DNA of 64,000 nt. Origin: Strongyloides papillosus. Its lineage: Eukaryota > Nematoda > Chromadorea > Rhabditida > Strongyloididae. The notes beneath the pieces are model-generated. The model did no database searches. It was not told the origin of the DNA and saw only the letters and a list, made by a program, of their open reading frames with translations. The stretch lies in NCBI GenBank assembly GCA_005656395.1, contig SRSI01000046.1:62001-126000 (forward strand). Direction: 5' to 3'. A program made the position numbers and the translations under genes. How positions within the stretch are numbered: position 1 is the first letter of the stretch; each line of letters opens with the position of its first letter. Positions 11,293 to 23,126 of the stretch are shown here, one piece after another.

Positions 11293-13652
11293 TCTTCGCT
11301 ATAATTTTTTAAAATCAACTGATTTTTGTTGGTAAATAGCCAAAAGATGTGTTTTTTTTAAATTGAGGGGAAAATGAGTCTCAAACTTTTTGAATCACAA
11401 TTATTTCAAAGTATTTTTAAAAGATATTCTTTTTGGTCATTTTTAGCATAATTTTGATCAGGGAAAACGTTATTTTTAAATAGATAAAATGAAATGGTTT
11501 AAACATAATTTAAAAGGTCTAATTGAAGAACAGTGCAAAAACATAATATTTTAGAAATTCATTACAAACCTCTCGAGTTATAGACTAAAGAACAATGATC
11601 ATTTTAAAGAAAATTGTATAATTTGGTATTCGTGATCTCTAGTTGTTATAATTATAAATTTATTTAATATCAAAAAGCGTAATCTAAAATAAAGAAAATA
11701 AGAAAAAAAAATTTGTCTCACACATAACTTTCTTCAAATTCAACCGATTTTTATGAGTGAATAATCAAAAAACGTGTTTTTTTCTAACTTAGTGGAAAAG
11801 ATGGGTCTAAAAAGTTTATGGGATATAACTAGCTATGTCCTCTTTAAAAAACACTGTTTTTTTGGCCTTTTTTAGCATAGATTTGACCAGGGGTAAACGT
11901 TATTTCAAAATAAATAATATACAATCGTTTATATATCATTTAGAAGGTCTACTACCAGAATAAGGGAGGGGGAAACACAATCCTATTAAATTGTATTAAA
12001 AATTGGTGGAGTTATGGTCCAAAGAGTAGTGACCATTTTCAAAAAATGATTGAAAAGTTAAATAGCTATAACTTAGTCAAAACTTGATGAAACAAAATAA
12101 AATAGTATCTGTTATATAGATCTACGTTTAACTTAAAAAATAAGGATCTAACGAAGTTTATATCTTAACTATGAAAGAAATTATATTAATTTAAATGTCA
12201 ACCTTTCTTTTTTATTGTAAAAATCAATTTTGTTCTAGACATAACTCTCTCCAAAATTGATCAATTTTTATGGCCAAATACTCATTTGATGTACTTTTTT
12301 AACTTAGTGCAAAAAATGGGTCTTAAAACTTTTGGTCCATAAGTGGCCAAGTTATATTTATTAAATACTATTTTTTTGGACAATTTTTTGCATAGTTTTG
12401 TCTTTAAGATAACTTTTGTAAAAGTAAACAGATTTTTTTGTTTTTTATGTCATTTGAAATGTAAAAGTCAGGAATAAGGGGGAAACTTATAAGAATTTAG
12501 ATTAATAAAAAATTAGCAAAGTTATGGATCAATAAGTGATGACTACTTTTTTCGTAAAAATTAAAAAGTTAGATAGATATTACCTTATTAAAACTTCATA
12601 AAACTAAGTTAATATGGTTTTTTTTATATAGATATAAGTCTAACTTAAATAATGAGACTATTGCGAAGTTTATAGCTTATATAGGAAACGATTTATCCCA
12701 ATTTTAGTTTCATTTTTCTCTTTTTTTCTATTTCTTTTGTAAAAGTCAATTTTGTTCTAGACATAATTCTTTTCAAAAATGATTAATTTTTATGGTCAAA
12801 TAGTCATTTAATGTATTTTTTTCAACTTAGGGGAGAAAATAGGTCTTAAAACTTTTGATCTATAATTGGCCAATTTGTTTTTAAAAAATATCACTTTTTA
12901 GACACATTTTTGCACAGTATTGTTCAAAAAATAACTCTTTTTAAAGTTAATGAAATTTTATGATTTATGACTCATTTGAAACGTATGGGTAAAGAATAAA
13001 GTGAAACTTAATGTTAAAAAGATTAACAAAAATTAGTAAAGTTATGGATTAAAATGTGACAACCACTTTTTAGTAAAAATAAAATTTTTAAATGTTATAA
13101 CTTTCTAAAAAGTTGTTTAAACGAATAAAATTAAGTGTAGTACATAGATCAAAATCTGTTTTAAAATATAAAATCATAACGAAGTTTGTAGCTTTAAAAC
13201 GAAAAAGTTATTTTAGGTATTAATTTTTTTGTTTTCTCTCATTTACATATTTGTAAAATTAAGTTAAATGTGTAGTTAATAGAGCAATGATATCAAATTG
13301 TTTGTACCAATTTCAAAAATATGATTAAGAGTCACTTAAATAGTTACTTTGATTGTTGCAAATATTCATTTTTATTAACTTTGGATATAAATAAAATTAT
13401 TTTTGTTAGGTAAATTTTTTAATTAACTAAAAGTTTAATAAATGTAGACGATATAAAATAATTCTCACAATCAAAAATATTTATATATTATAACAATGCT
13501 TTTTCGGTTATTCTACTTCTCCATAGATATGTAATTCAATGAAAAATTTTTTTATATACATACTTTGATTAATAATTTAGCATAAAAATTTCTTATTCAT
13601 AAATATGCTCTGCGGACCAGCTCTGGCCTGCCGAAGGCGGGTCTATGGCTGG
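11293..13652 (+). mobile_element. Helitron-like non-autonomous element, copy 1, spanning arm end and palindrome centre
   Basis: At its 3' end a GC-rich hairpin (13625-13643, core GCCTGCCGAAGGCGGG) is followed nine bases later by CTGG, then T. This is the layout of a Helitron 3' terminus (hairpin, CTRR, T). The interior consists of roughly four imperfect tandem units of about 440-520 bp; landmarks recur near 11310, 11745, 12265 and 12785. The second copy at 37134-39640 has the same hairpin and ends in the same CTGG/T. The 5' end is approximate; TC after A at 11293 is plausible. The first ~380 bp belong to the left arm and are mirrored at 13653-14034. No Rep/helicase ORF is present. Confidence 0.6.
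11675..13652. other. Palindrome spacer
   Basis: These 1978 bp between the arms have no inverted partner in the window's palindrome. They consist of the rest of the Helitron-like element. A spacer of this size is one argument against a simple fold-back assembly artefact. Confidence 0.85.
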
Positions 13653-14100
13653 TTTGATATTAAATAAATTTATAATTATAACAACTAGAGATCACGAATA
13701 CCAAATTATACAATTTTCTTTAAAATGATCATTGTTCTTTAGTCTATAACTCGAGAGGTTTGTAATGAATTTCTAAAATATTATGTTTTTGCACTGTTCT
13801 TCAATTAGACCTTTTAAATTATGTTTAAACCATTTCATTTTATCTATTTAAAAATAACGTTTTCCCTGATCAAAATTATGCTAAAAATGACCAAAAAGAA
13901 TATCTTTTAAAAATACTTTGAAATAATTGTGATTCAAAAAGTTTGAGACTCATTTTCCCCTCAATTTAAAAAAAACACATCTTTTGGCTATTTACCAACA
14001 AAAATCAGTTGATTTTAAAAAATTATAGCGAAGATAATGCTTTTACTTTTTATTAAAGAATAATGATTTTTAACAATAATTTTTTTTAATAATTTTCTCC
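13653..14100 (-). repeat. Inverted 5' fragment of the Helitron-like element next to gene B'
   Basis: This is the mirror of 11227-11674. It is cut at the position corresponding to 11674 of the left arm, inside the first tandem unit of the element. Confidence 0.7.
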
Positions 14101-14572
14101 TTATTCATTAGTTAGTGTAATATTTTTAAGAACACACGTATAATCTTTTTTTTCGTTATAATTATAACCCACTGTAGTGGTATAGCTATCTTTATTCGTA
14201 CAATTATCTGGAATCTTATTTACCAAAGATTTACCTTGACCATTGTAAGTATAAGTGATGTTAACAATAAAATCTTCTAAACAAAAAAATTATTTTTCTA
14301 TATAATTGTTTACCTTTGTTAAATTCCCCTCCTACATATTTAGAAAGAATAAATGTTTTATTACTTGTTAATTTTGCAGTATCACATGTAAATGAATTTT
14401 TTGTATTATATAGTGCTGCCGTAACATTTTTTATATATGGATCACTCCAGGTAACATTTCCCATAGCAGTAATATAGAAAGAATTTTGCCAAGAGTACAT
14501 GTCATAAGAATGAGATATTGAAACTATATATATTAAAGAAACTATAAATACTGTAAATATTCTTAAAAACAT
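14101..14572 (-). CDS. Gene B' (right copy): small secreted protein, transthyretin-like
   Basis: This is the mirror of gene B. Exons are 14314-14572 and 14101-14276, with a 37-nt intron at 14277-14313. The predicted 144-aa product is identical to that of gene B. Genes B and B' converge toward the palindrome centre, with about 2.9 kb between their stops. Identity suggests recent duplication or continuing gene conversion. Confidence 0.78.
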
Positions 14573-16967
14573 TATTTCAAAATAGTTTGATATTATACGA
14601 ATAAAATCTTCTTAAATACTGAAAATTAATATACAAAAATATTGATAATAAATATTTAAATCTATACTATTGGGAATCAAAGAATAATAAATATAATTAC
14701 AAGTATATACTAATATTATTTTTACTACAGATTACAAAAATTATAACATCATATAATCAGTTTTTCTAGCAAATGAGTAAATTTTTAAATTTTGTCTGAT
14801 ATCGACACACATTAAAAAATACAATCAAGTACAATATTAAAAAAATGTTTATTTAAACAATCTATGTGGTTATTTGTTTCATACTATTTAAAATAAGCAA
14901 AATAATAAATTATGAAATACAAGTACTAATTTAGAATGTGTGAGAAATTTTAATATTCGGTATAAGAAAGTGATTTAAATAATAAAATAAAACATATATA
15001 AGGTCTATTAGTGAGGATTTTGCTTTCAAATAGTTGTTATGATACCTTTTTGTCATTCTTTCATATTAAGATTGAAGATTGTTTATATTTAATTTAATAT
15101 AACATAAAAGTTTGTAAAGTTTGCATAAGCATTTACCAATTTTTATACAAAAACAATTTTATTATTCAAAATTAAGATTTACGCTTTGCCCGACATTACA
15201 CATTTAAAAAACATCATTATGTGCATAATAATTGCCGAAATTGTGATTATTTTAATCAACTATTATAAGGTACCAATAATAATTTAATTTTTTTTATCAT
15301 TATAACCAAACATGAGCATTTGAAAATAAATACAATTTTTAGTATAATAATATCTTATCAATTTTTATTACCGATCAATTTAAAACAATTTACAATAAAA
15401 AAATACTCACAGATATTGTATTTCATTGTTTTGGTTAGTGATCGATTATTTGCTTTACATGCAAATATTGAGAAAAAATAATATAATAAAAAATCAGTAC
15501 GATTATATTGTTGACATAGTTAAAAAACCATTTTTTTAATAATTACACTAAATAAATTAAACAAAAAATGATTTTTGAATTATAAATGTTTTTTACTCAA
15601 ATCTTCAGTTTCTTTTAGTAAACTTTAGAACATATTCAGAAAAATTTTAATTGTTATTCTGCTTTAACCATTAAAAAACTTTTTTATGACAAATTATTCT
15701 ATAAACTTGTTTATAAATTAAATTTTTTATTTTTCCGTTATGTCTCTCCCACATAATGTGGCTTATGACTGTCTAAATTTTATTAAATTTAGGTGTTATC
15801 CCAAACGATTCATATAAATTTTCGTACAATTTTACAATAACCTTTTTTTATTGTTTATTTACTTATACAGTAAAAGTTTTATGTGTGGTATTAGAAACTT
15901 TAGTATTCCTAACAATTATAAATATTAAAATGTATTAAAGTTTAAGTTCTAACTATTAAGCATAAATTAAGAGATTTTATCATTATTCTAAAATATATAT
16001 TGAAGATTGTAATCAAATTTTAGAGATGTGCCGTGTCTTTAACTTCTCCATTCTTAGATATTGAAAACGTGAGAATTAATGAGTGAATAGAAGATTGATA
16101 AATACGTAAGAAATTAAGTTTTTTTGACGTAATTTTCTTTTTTACCTTAAAGCTTTTTACATTCTTTTTTTTTTGTCTTAAACTAATAAAGTGCGACCAC
16201 TTTTTGATATCGCTTTAACAAGTTTACCTTCATCAAAAATAGTCTCTAAATTTTTTTGTTTTTTTCTTACAATAATTAATAAGATCATTTCTAATTAGTA
16301 TTAATTCTTTCCCCTTTATAAATTTTTGTGACAAAATGTCTGTTTAAGTGTTTGAATTTTGTTGAAAAATGCTTTTTGAAAGGTGTGAAGCTTTTCTTTG
16401 AATTGTAGTTGAATAAAAGCATTACTTCTTCAAGATTTTAGTCCTAGATGTTGTTTATTAGATTTAGTTTTGTGAGTACGCCAGAGATAGTCATAATCTG
16501 TCTCTGAAAATACAGATTTGCTTCCGAGTGTAATGGTGTATTTGTATAAATTATGACATCGTCTTTTGAAGAAGTTGTTGTACTATCTGAAAAGTGTTTG
16601 ACTTATGTTTATCATATTTAATTAAGTATGATGAATCAATTTGTATAAAGACTTCTACTAAGTGTTTGGTTTTCGTGGTGTTCTTGAGCTCTTGTATCAA
16701 AATTCTACACACGATTTACAATACCAAATATGCTAAAGTTTTTATTTTTTTAGTAAATCAAGTAGAAAAAAAATAAATCATTTAATTCTTTTAAAATTTA
16801 AAAAAGTAATATTTTTAATAGTTTTAAACAATTAACTAACTTTAATTTCTGAGTAAATTAATACTTTTCAATAATCGAAAAATAAAGAAACTCAACAATA
16901 TCAATTATATCTATGACATTTTTAAATACAAAATTGTTTATCTATTAATTTAATTGTTGTAATTCTA
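14573..16967. other. Mirror of 8360-10754: gene B' upstream block and unresolved relic
   Basis: The near part (14573-15386) is the presumptive promoter region of gene B'. The rest mirrors 8360-9940, including a 60-codon minus-strand frame of the left arm seen here at 16594-16776. No independent features were found. Confidence 0.5.
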
Positions 16968-18403
16968 CAGGGTGTTCAAAAATAACTCCCCACCTGTAAA
17001 CGTTAATAACTTTTTTATTTGAAAAGATAAAACGCGAAATTTTGTAAATTAGTAGATCAAAAATACAATATTTTTTATTTTTTTCTCTTTCAAAAATTAT
17101 GGTTCTATCAGAAATTATGTCTATTTAAAAAAATGTGTTTTTTTGTCTTTCTGCGCGTGTAACTTATTCTTATAAATTGATATCGAAATGATTTTTTTAC
17201 AGATCGAAAGCCCAACTTCTTCTGTACTAGAGTTCTTGATATCAAAAGTATTAAAATTCATAAAATTATTAAATTTTTAATTAAAACAAAAAAAACACGA
17301 TTTTTGCCAAAAATTCGTGGTTTTTTCAAAATTAAAGTTTTTCGAGAAGATTCTCATAAAAGCTTTATCATTATTCTCATAGAGTAAATGATGTTCTATT
17401 TAACAGTGATAATATTTTTTATTGGTAATATGTTTTAAAAAAGTTATGACAATCCAAGTACAGTCTAATTTTTCCATTTTTTTAAGTATTTAAAAAAGTA
17501 TGTCATTTTTTTTTAATTTTTCAACATCTATAATGCTTTTTATTAAAAGTGAATGAAACATTTTTTAATTTTTTATTGTTAACTATTCATATTTCAAACA
17601 TAAATTCTAAAATAACAAGGTCGAACATACGATATTTTTGAAAAGTACGTAAGAATGCTTTTATAGAATAATAATTATGTTAAAAGATATGAAATACAAA
17701 TAAAAAATGAGAAATATTAAGAAAAATAATTTTCTTGAAAATATAAGTGGTAAAAATTAATAAAATTTTTTGATTATATATGAACAAATAAGCAATATAC
17801 TGTAAATTAGCAAACTTTATTTATGATAATAATGCTATTAGGTATCAAATATGTTGAAAAAAATAATGTTTGTAACTTAATTTTTTAACAAAAGTACGGA
17901 ATTGGGAATCTTTGCTAGATCATAACTTTCGTCAATTTTATCTAATTTTAATGCCACTATACCTATTCGATAGAGCTTCGTTAACTCTATCAAAATAATA
18001 ATAACACATTTATGAGAATTTTCCCAATGAGCTTTAATTTTGAAAAAACCACGATATTTTGCCGAAAACCGTGGTTTTTTTGTTTAAATTAGAAATAAAA
18101 TAATGTTAATGAAGTTTAACATTTATGCTATTTTAATTTTATTACAAAAGAAGTTGAATTTTCGATCTGTAAAAGAATCATCATAATACCTCTTCGTCAA
18201 AAGAAGTTATGTCTATAGAAAGGCAACAAAAAAAATTTTTTTAAGAAGCCATAAGTCCTGATGGAACCATTATTTTTTAATAAAAGAAAATAAAAAAATA
18301 TTACTTCGCTTATTCACTAAATCACAAAGTTTGACGATTTTATCTCAAGTAGAAAAAAAGTTATAAGCGTTCGCAAGTGAGGAGCTACTTTGGAAACACC
18401 CTG
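16968..18403. mobile_element. Foldback element with CAGGGTGTT ends (right arm copy)
   Basis: This is the mirror of 6924-8359 and is flanked by TA at 16966-16967 and 18404-18405. It has the same long inverted ends and internal CCACG/CGTGG hairpins. Confidence 0.75.
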
Positions 18404-18748
18404 TAGTGCTTTAAAAATAGTTGCAATTTTGATAATTTTCTATGCACAAAATTAAATTTTAAAACATAAAATGCCGAATAAAATTTACATCTTGATTTTG
18501 AATATTAAAATTTGATAGCATTTATGATAGACTTTACAAAGTTTTGAGTAATATTAAATCAAATATAAAACATAATCAAGCCGTCCTCTGATTAGTTTAA
18601 AAATCAATCTTCAATCTTAACAAGAAAAAATTGCATAAAAATTTAGATACAGACTATTTGTAAACAAGTAAAATTCTCACTAATTGGATCTCATTTATGT
18701 TTTATTTCATTATTTAAATCACTTTCTCATACCGAGTATTATATTTAT
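18404..18748. other. Part of the gene A' upstream region, left of the Ty3 insertion
   Basis: This is the mirror of 6579-6923. Together with 24004-24378 it would form the uninterrupted region upstream of gene A'. Confidence 0.6.
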
Positions 18749-18752
18749 CATA

Positions 18753-18866
18753 AGTCAAAAGGTTTTTATTAGTAGAAACATAAAGATGACATGAATGACA
18801 ACATAATAAAGAAATACTAGACAAAATCTCATGCATTTTTCCCATTTGGAATGCTTTATTCCAATT
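18753..18866 (-). repeat. 3' LTR, 114 bp
   Basis: It is identical to 23890-24003. In element orientation it starts AATTGGAATAAAGCATTCC and ends CCTTTTGACT, so it lacks the usual TG..CA ends and is very short for this family. It carries AATAAA near both ends, possible polyadenylation signals. The pol stop codon lies inside it (18856-18858). Confidence 0.9.
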
Positions 18867-21800
18867 CCACGGACCTTTTGAGATTCTCCTTATCCCCCAC
18901 AACGCGAAGTTGGTCTTGATGTCTCCAGAGTCCGTTAGCTAATTGTACTTGATGTTTTCGCTGTCTTACTATTTTTGACACCATGGAGTTTCTAGGTCCA
19001 AAAATTTCTCTGTTTCTTAACTTATATGTTGCATTTTTGCCTACTAGTTCATTTTCTTCATCATTTTTCTTTTGACTGGTCTCCCCTCTTTCTCTTAGCT
19101 TCATACTTAATATGTCAATGGGTTTTTCAGACTCTCTTTCATTTTCGATTGGAGACCTTCCCGACATGTTTGGACATAGATTGTACTTCTCAGTGATTTC
19201 ATTCAAGATGAGGGTCCAGTCTTTGGTATTTCGTTGTAGTAGGTGCTTCGACATTAGGAGATTCAATGTTCCTATTGATCTTTCTGCTAGAGAGTTGGCG
19301 GAGTGATGACCAGCAGCTGAGAAATCAAGTTCAATGTTTCTTTTTGCAGCCCATGTTTTCATTTCTCTGCTGATATGTCCTCTTGCCTGGTCAAGACGTA
19401 TATGTTTGGGTGTTGGGTTGTTGGCCATGTATTCTTCAAGTCCCTTTATTACATCTTCTGTCTTACATCCTTTTAGTGCTCTAGTGTACCACTTTTTTGT
19501 ATTTGCATCTACTATCATCATGATATGGTTGAAGCCTTTTATCAGTGGGAGCTTTCCTCTTAGATCCATTGCTATTGATTCACCAGGTCTTGAGTAGTAC
19601 GGAGTTACTACTCCTCTCCCCTCTTTCGACGGAAAGGCGTTGGTGGCTAGGCAGATTTCGCATTGATTGATGTATTCTCGTACTATTTTGTATAATCCTG
19701 GTATTGCAACGGATCTTTCTAATATTGACATTGTTTTTTGCTGGCCAAAGTGTCCACTCATGTCATGTGATATGTATAGTATTTGATTAATCAGGTTTTC
19801 ATCATTTTCTGGAATAACTATTTGGCCGGTTTTGGTTTTTATGTATTTTTCGTCCGTATTGTCTTGTAGTGTGAAGTTGTGGTAGTTCGTGTGATTTTTT
19901 ATTGCGTTTTGAAGTTCGATTGATTGTTGTTGGCTTTGTCTTATGTCATCCAGTTCTCCTTCTTTGTCGATGAAGAGCTTTCTGATCTTCTTTGGTCTTC
20001 CCCTTCCTCTTCTGGTGGGTACTTCGTTGGTGGTGGTGTTGACTTCTTCTTGTAATGAATTTATCTCTGTGACTACTTCATTTTCCATGGCTGCTTCGAT
20101 CTCCGTCATGTCATGTTTGTCTTCACCGTCAAATATTCTACTAAGAAGATCGGACATACAATTGTCAGTCCCTTTAATGTAAGAGATGCTGCAGTCGTAT
20201 TGTAGTATCTCTTGTATTATGGAGGAGTAGCGTGCAATTCTTTTCTGGTCAAATATGTAACAGAGAGGTTTGTGGTCTGATTCTATAATGACTTGTCGAT
20301 TTCTTATGTAATCTGAAAATACCCTCAGACCTTCTCTTATTCCTAACAGTTCTAGATGAAAGGCAGCTTTTAGTTGTTTACAGGATTCAAATTTTGAGGA
20401 GAAGTATGCGATTATTCGTTTTGTATTTTGTTTGTCTATGTAGTATAGGAATCCTCCACATCCATTTTTTGATGAGTCTACGCGTAGTCTGAGAATGGTA
20501 TTGTTTGGTGGTACATCAAGAGGTTTCCTTTCAAATACTTGTGCTCTTAAGTATTCATATGCAGTTGTGCTTTCGTCGTCCCATTGTATGATTTTATCTT
20601 TTTGTTTTTCCCAGAGTTTGGATGCATATTTTGTGAAGTCAGGAATGGCTAATCTGAAGAAATTGCATGCTTGAGTGAACTTGTATAAATCTTTTCCTGT
20701 GGATGGTTTTTGTCTTTGTAGGATCTTGGCTGCACTGGAATCTGATATTTTTAGTTGACCATTGTGTAGTTGCCAACCAAGGTAGTCTATTTTTTGTCGA
20801 CCTATCTGGCATTTTGAGATGTTTAGTTTTATTCCGTTATCAGCTAAGACTCCCAGAATAGTATCCACGTCTGTATAGTGCTTTTCCATGTCTTCCTCCT
20901 TTTGTACGATACTGCCGTAATATATGTCATCCTGGTAGACGAACAGGTTACCTGAAAGTTGATTTCGTATTTCTTGACACATGATTTCGATTGACCGTTG
21001 GAAGTAGGCTGCCGAGTTTCGTTGTCCCATTATCATTCTGACGAATTGATAGGTTTGTCCAAAACATTTTATTGCGTATTTTCCTCTATCTTTAGGTGGA
21101 ATGACGAGACTGTGGTAGGCTGAGTTGCAATCTAGTTTGGTGTATGTATTGGCTCTTCCTTCAGTAAAGATAAGATCGGAGATTTTTGGTGCATCAAAGG
21201 AGGCTCTTACCATTCGACTGTTAGGTTTCTGACAGTCCACCACTAGTCTATATCTTATTTGATTGTCAAATTTTGATCTTTGTGGTTGTCCATTTTGGTC
21301 CTTTTTCATTATTAACTGGTATGGTAAGATTTCTACCGAATTTGATGGCTCAATGATGTTGTTGTCTAAGTACCCTTGGATTATTCTTTTTAAGGTGTCA
21401 TCTTGTGCTGGCATGTAAAATGGATATCGTTTGTCTGGATCTGTCGGTTTTTCCCATATTTCTTCTGGAATCATTATTTTACCTTCACCACAGTCAAATT
21501 CATTTGTGGGGATTATTTTTGGGTACTTCAATGTCATTTTTGTTTTGAATGCTTCCTCCTTCTTTTTTCTTTCCTCGTTTTCGGGAAATCCTAAGATTAG
21601 ATTGATTTGTTCATTGGTTTCGTCATTATCTTCAATGAATACACGTTTGGATCTGCAGTCGATGATTAATCCAAAGTTGATCATGTCATGTAGACCGAAA
21701 ATCATTTCGAAGCCGATGTAGTTTTTGTTGTTTATCGCTATTCTGTTCAGTATGGTTTCCTTTTTCATTATCGTTAATCTATGGGCTTCATTAACAACCG

Positions 21801-22121
21801 GATATTCTACTGGGATTCCATTGGCTTTAAATTTTCTGGTTTCTGTGGGTTTCCAGTTTAGTTTTTCTGCAAGATCTCTTGAAATCATTGTCATAGATGC
21901 CGCTGTGTCTAATGCGATGTTTATACTTTCTTGATCTAGTATAGCTGGAAGGATAATGAGGTTTCTGCCATCATCATGATGTTGTGTGAAGAAAGGACAC
22001 TCTATTGCATTTATTTCTGGTGTAAGTTGTTTCTCAAGTGCTGTGTAGTCTGTGTTTGCTGGTGGATCATCTGAGGTTGTTAGATTATTAACGTCCAGGT
22101 CTATAAGCCTGGACTTTACAA
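18856..22121 (-). CDS. pol: Ty3/gypsy Pol: protease, reverse transcriptase, RNase H, integrase
   Basis: The frame opens at the gag-pol frameshift site. A conventional ATG occurs only at 21892-21894, downstream of the protease active site (LDTAAS), so expression through -1 frameshifting is likely. Counting from that Met (1012 aa): RT catalytic Asp255 and YQDD at 320-323; RNase H Asp473, Glu515 and Asp540; an AT-hook-like RRGRGRPKK at about 628-636; integrase zinc finger His710, His715, Cys745, Cys748; DD35E as Asp777, Asp835, Glu871. The C-terminal tail is basic with no chromodomain that I recognise. The last codons and stop lie within the 3' LTR. All catalytic residues are present, so pol looks functional. 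YQDD is an unusual form of the YxDD box. Confidence 0.92.
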
Positions 22122-22128
22122 GTTTTTT
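22093..22128 (-). promoter_or_regulatory. -1 programmed ribosomal frameshift signal at the gag-pol junction
   Basis: In the gag frame the codons ACA AAA AAC contain the slippery heptamer A AAA AAC (22122-22128). After a 7-nt spacer holding the gag TAA (22116-22118) comes a perfect 7-bp stem, GTCCAGG/CCTGGAC (22108-22114 with 22093-22099), with an 8-nt loop. Slipping back one base leads into the open pol frame. TAGA in the loop could pair with TCTA at 22081-22084 to make a small pseudoknot; this is speculative. Confidence 0.88.
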
Positions 22129-23126
22129 GTCTGGTTGTCGTTTGGTGCGTAATTGTCATTGTGCTTTCTTTTAAATGGTGGTTCGAGTACGCCTGTTCTT
22201 CCTCTCTTATTTTTGAAGAAGCAGTCTTCTGTGGTGTGGTTGTTCCTGCCACAAGTGTCACATCTTTTGTTTTTCTCTAGCTCTCTACTCTTATCTGGCC
22301 ATCTGTTTGTTCTTTTACGGTTTCCAAAGGACTCCGTTTCATAACATGCTCTGTGAAAGAAGCTTTCCCATTCTTCTTCTGGATCGGTGTTTTCTAATAC
22401 TCTTTTTACGGCGTCTTGTCTGGTATGTAAGGCTTGTATGATTAAATATTGGAGTACCTCTGTAGCTGGGTCTCTACCATGTAAGTCTTTAAACATTCTT
22501 TGATAGTGTATGACGTCTTCGCGGAGATTGGTGATACGGGGTCTGAATAGCAGTATCTCTCTTTGTTGGTGTGCTCTATGTCCAGCAGGGATAATGGCTT
22601 GGTAGACCTTTTCTATCATCTCGTTCCATTCCATGTTCTCGTTCATCTCAACTTCAAGGGCTTTCAACATCTCTTCGCCTTCTAAGGTTTGGATTAGGAG
22701 CTCTCTTTTCTCTTGGGTTGTCAGTTCTGGTACATGATTCATTTGCATTGTTACACGAGTTATGTGGTTCTTCTAACTGTTGTTTTTGTCAGTTGTCTTG
22801 AATCTCGGGATTGTCATTAACAGTTTGTGGGCCTTTTCGAAAGGGTCTTTCTTGTCCATAATGGTCCTAGGGAGATTGTCGTTATCATGGAGGCTTCCTC
22901 TTCCCATCACTCTTCCCTTTCTTCTCTCGTATTCTTCTTCCGAGAGTTCCATCAACACACCGTTTACCTCTAAGGCTACAGCATTTTTGTCAACTTCAGG
23001 TACATCTTTGAATTCCTCCAAGAGGTTGTCGATAACCTTCTTCATATCATTACGTCCCAATAGGCGAGATTCTTCTAAGCGGTTCATCTCATCTCTGATG
23101 AAGCTTTTCTTTTGTCTCTCGTCCAT
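22116..23126 (-). pseudogene. gag: Ty3/gypsy Gag, interrupted by one in-frame TAG
   Basis: The first ATG of the frame is at 23124-23126 (MDERQKK). The frame meets TAG at 22773-22775, then continues in the same frame to TAA at 22116-22118. The 5' part is highly charged and helical. The 3' part contains capsid-like helical sequence and ends with a CX2CX4HX4C zinc knuckle (Cys163, Cys166, His171, Cys176, counting from the ATG at 22746-22748). With pol intact and LTRs identical, the TAG is either a very recent nonsense change, a readthrough site, or a sequencing error. An internal ATG (22746-22748) could start a shorter Gag. Confidence 0.8.

Larger units (their letters stand above)
3804..11674. 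repeat. Left arm of the 23-kb palindrome
   Basis: Its reverse complement is found at 13653-26779, apart from a 5255-bp insertion there. Paired positions sum to 25327 inside the insertion point and to 30582/30583 outside it. Paired features include gene B (10755-11226 / 14101-14572), gene A (5723-6203 / 24379-24859), a foldback element and a mariner. All paired ORF translations are identical. The only difference I found is one base in a homopolymer near 5243-5250 (8 A here, 9 in the other arm). The outer edge is the terminal base of a mariner; the inner edge lies inside a Helitron-like element. Confidence 0.93.
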
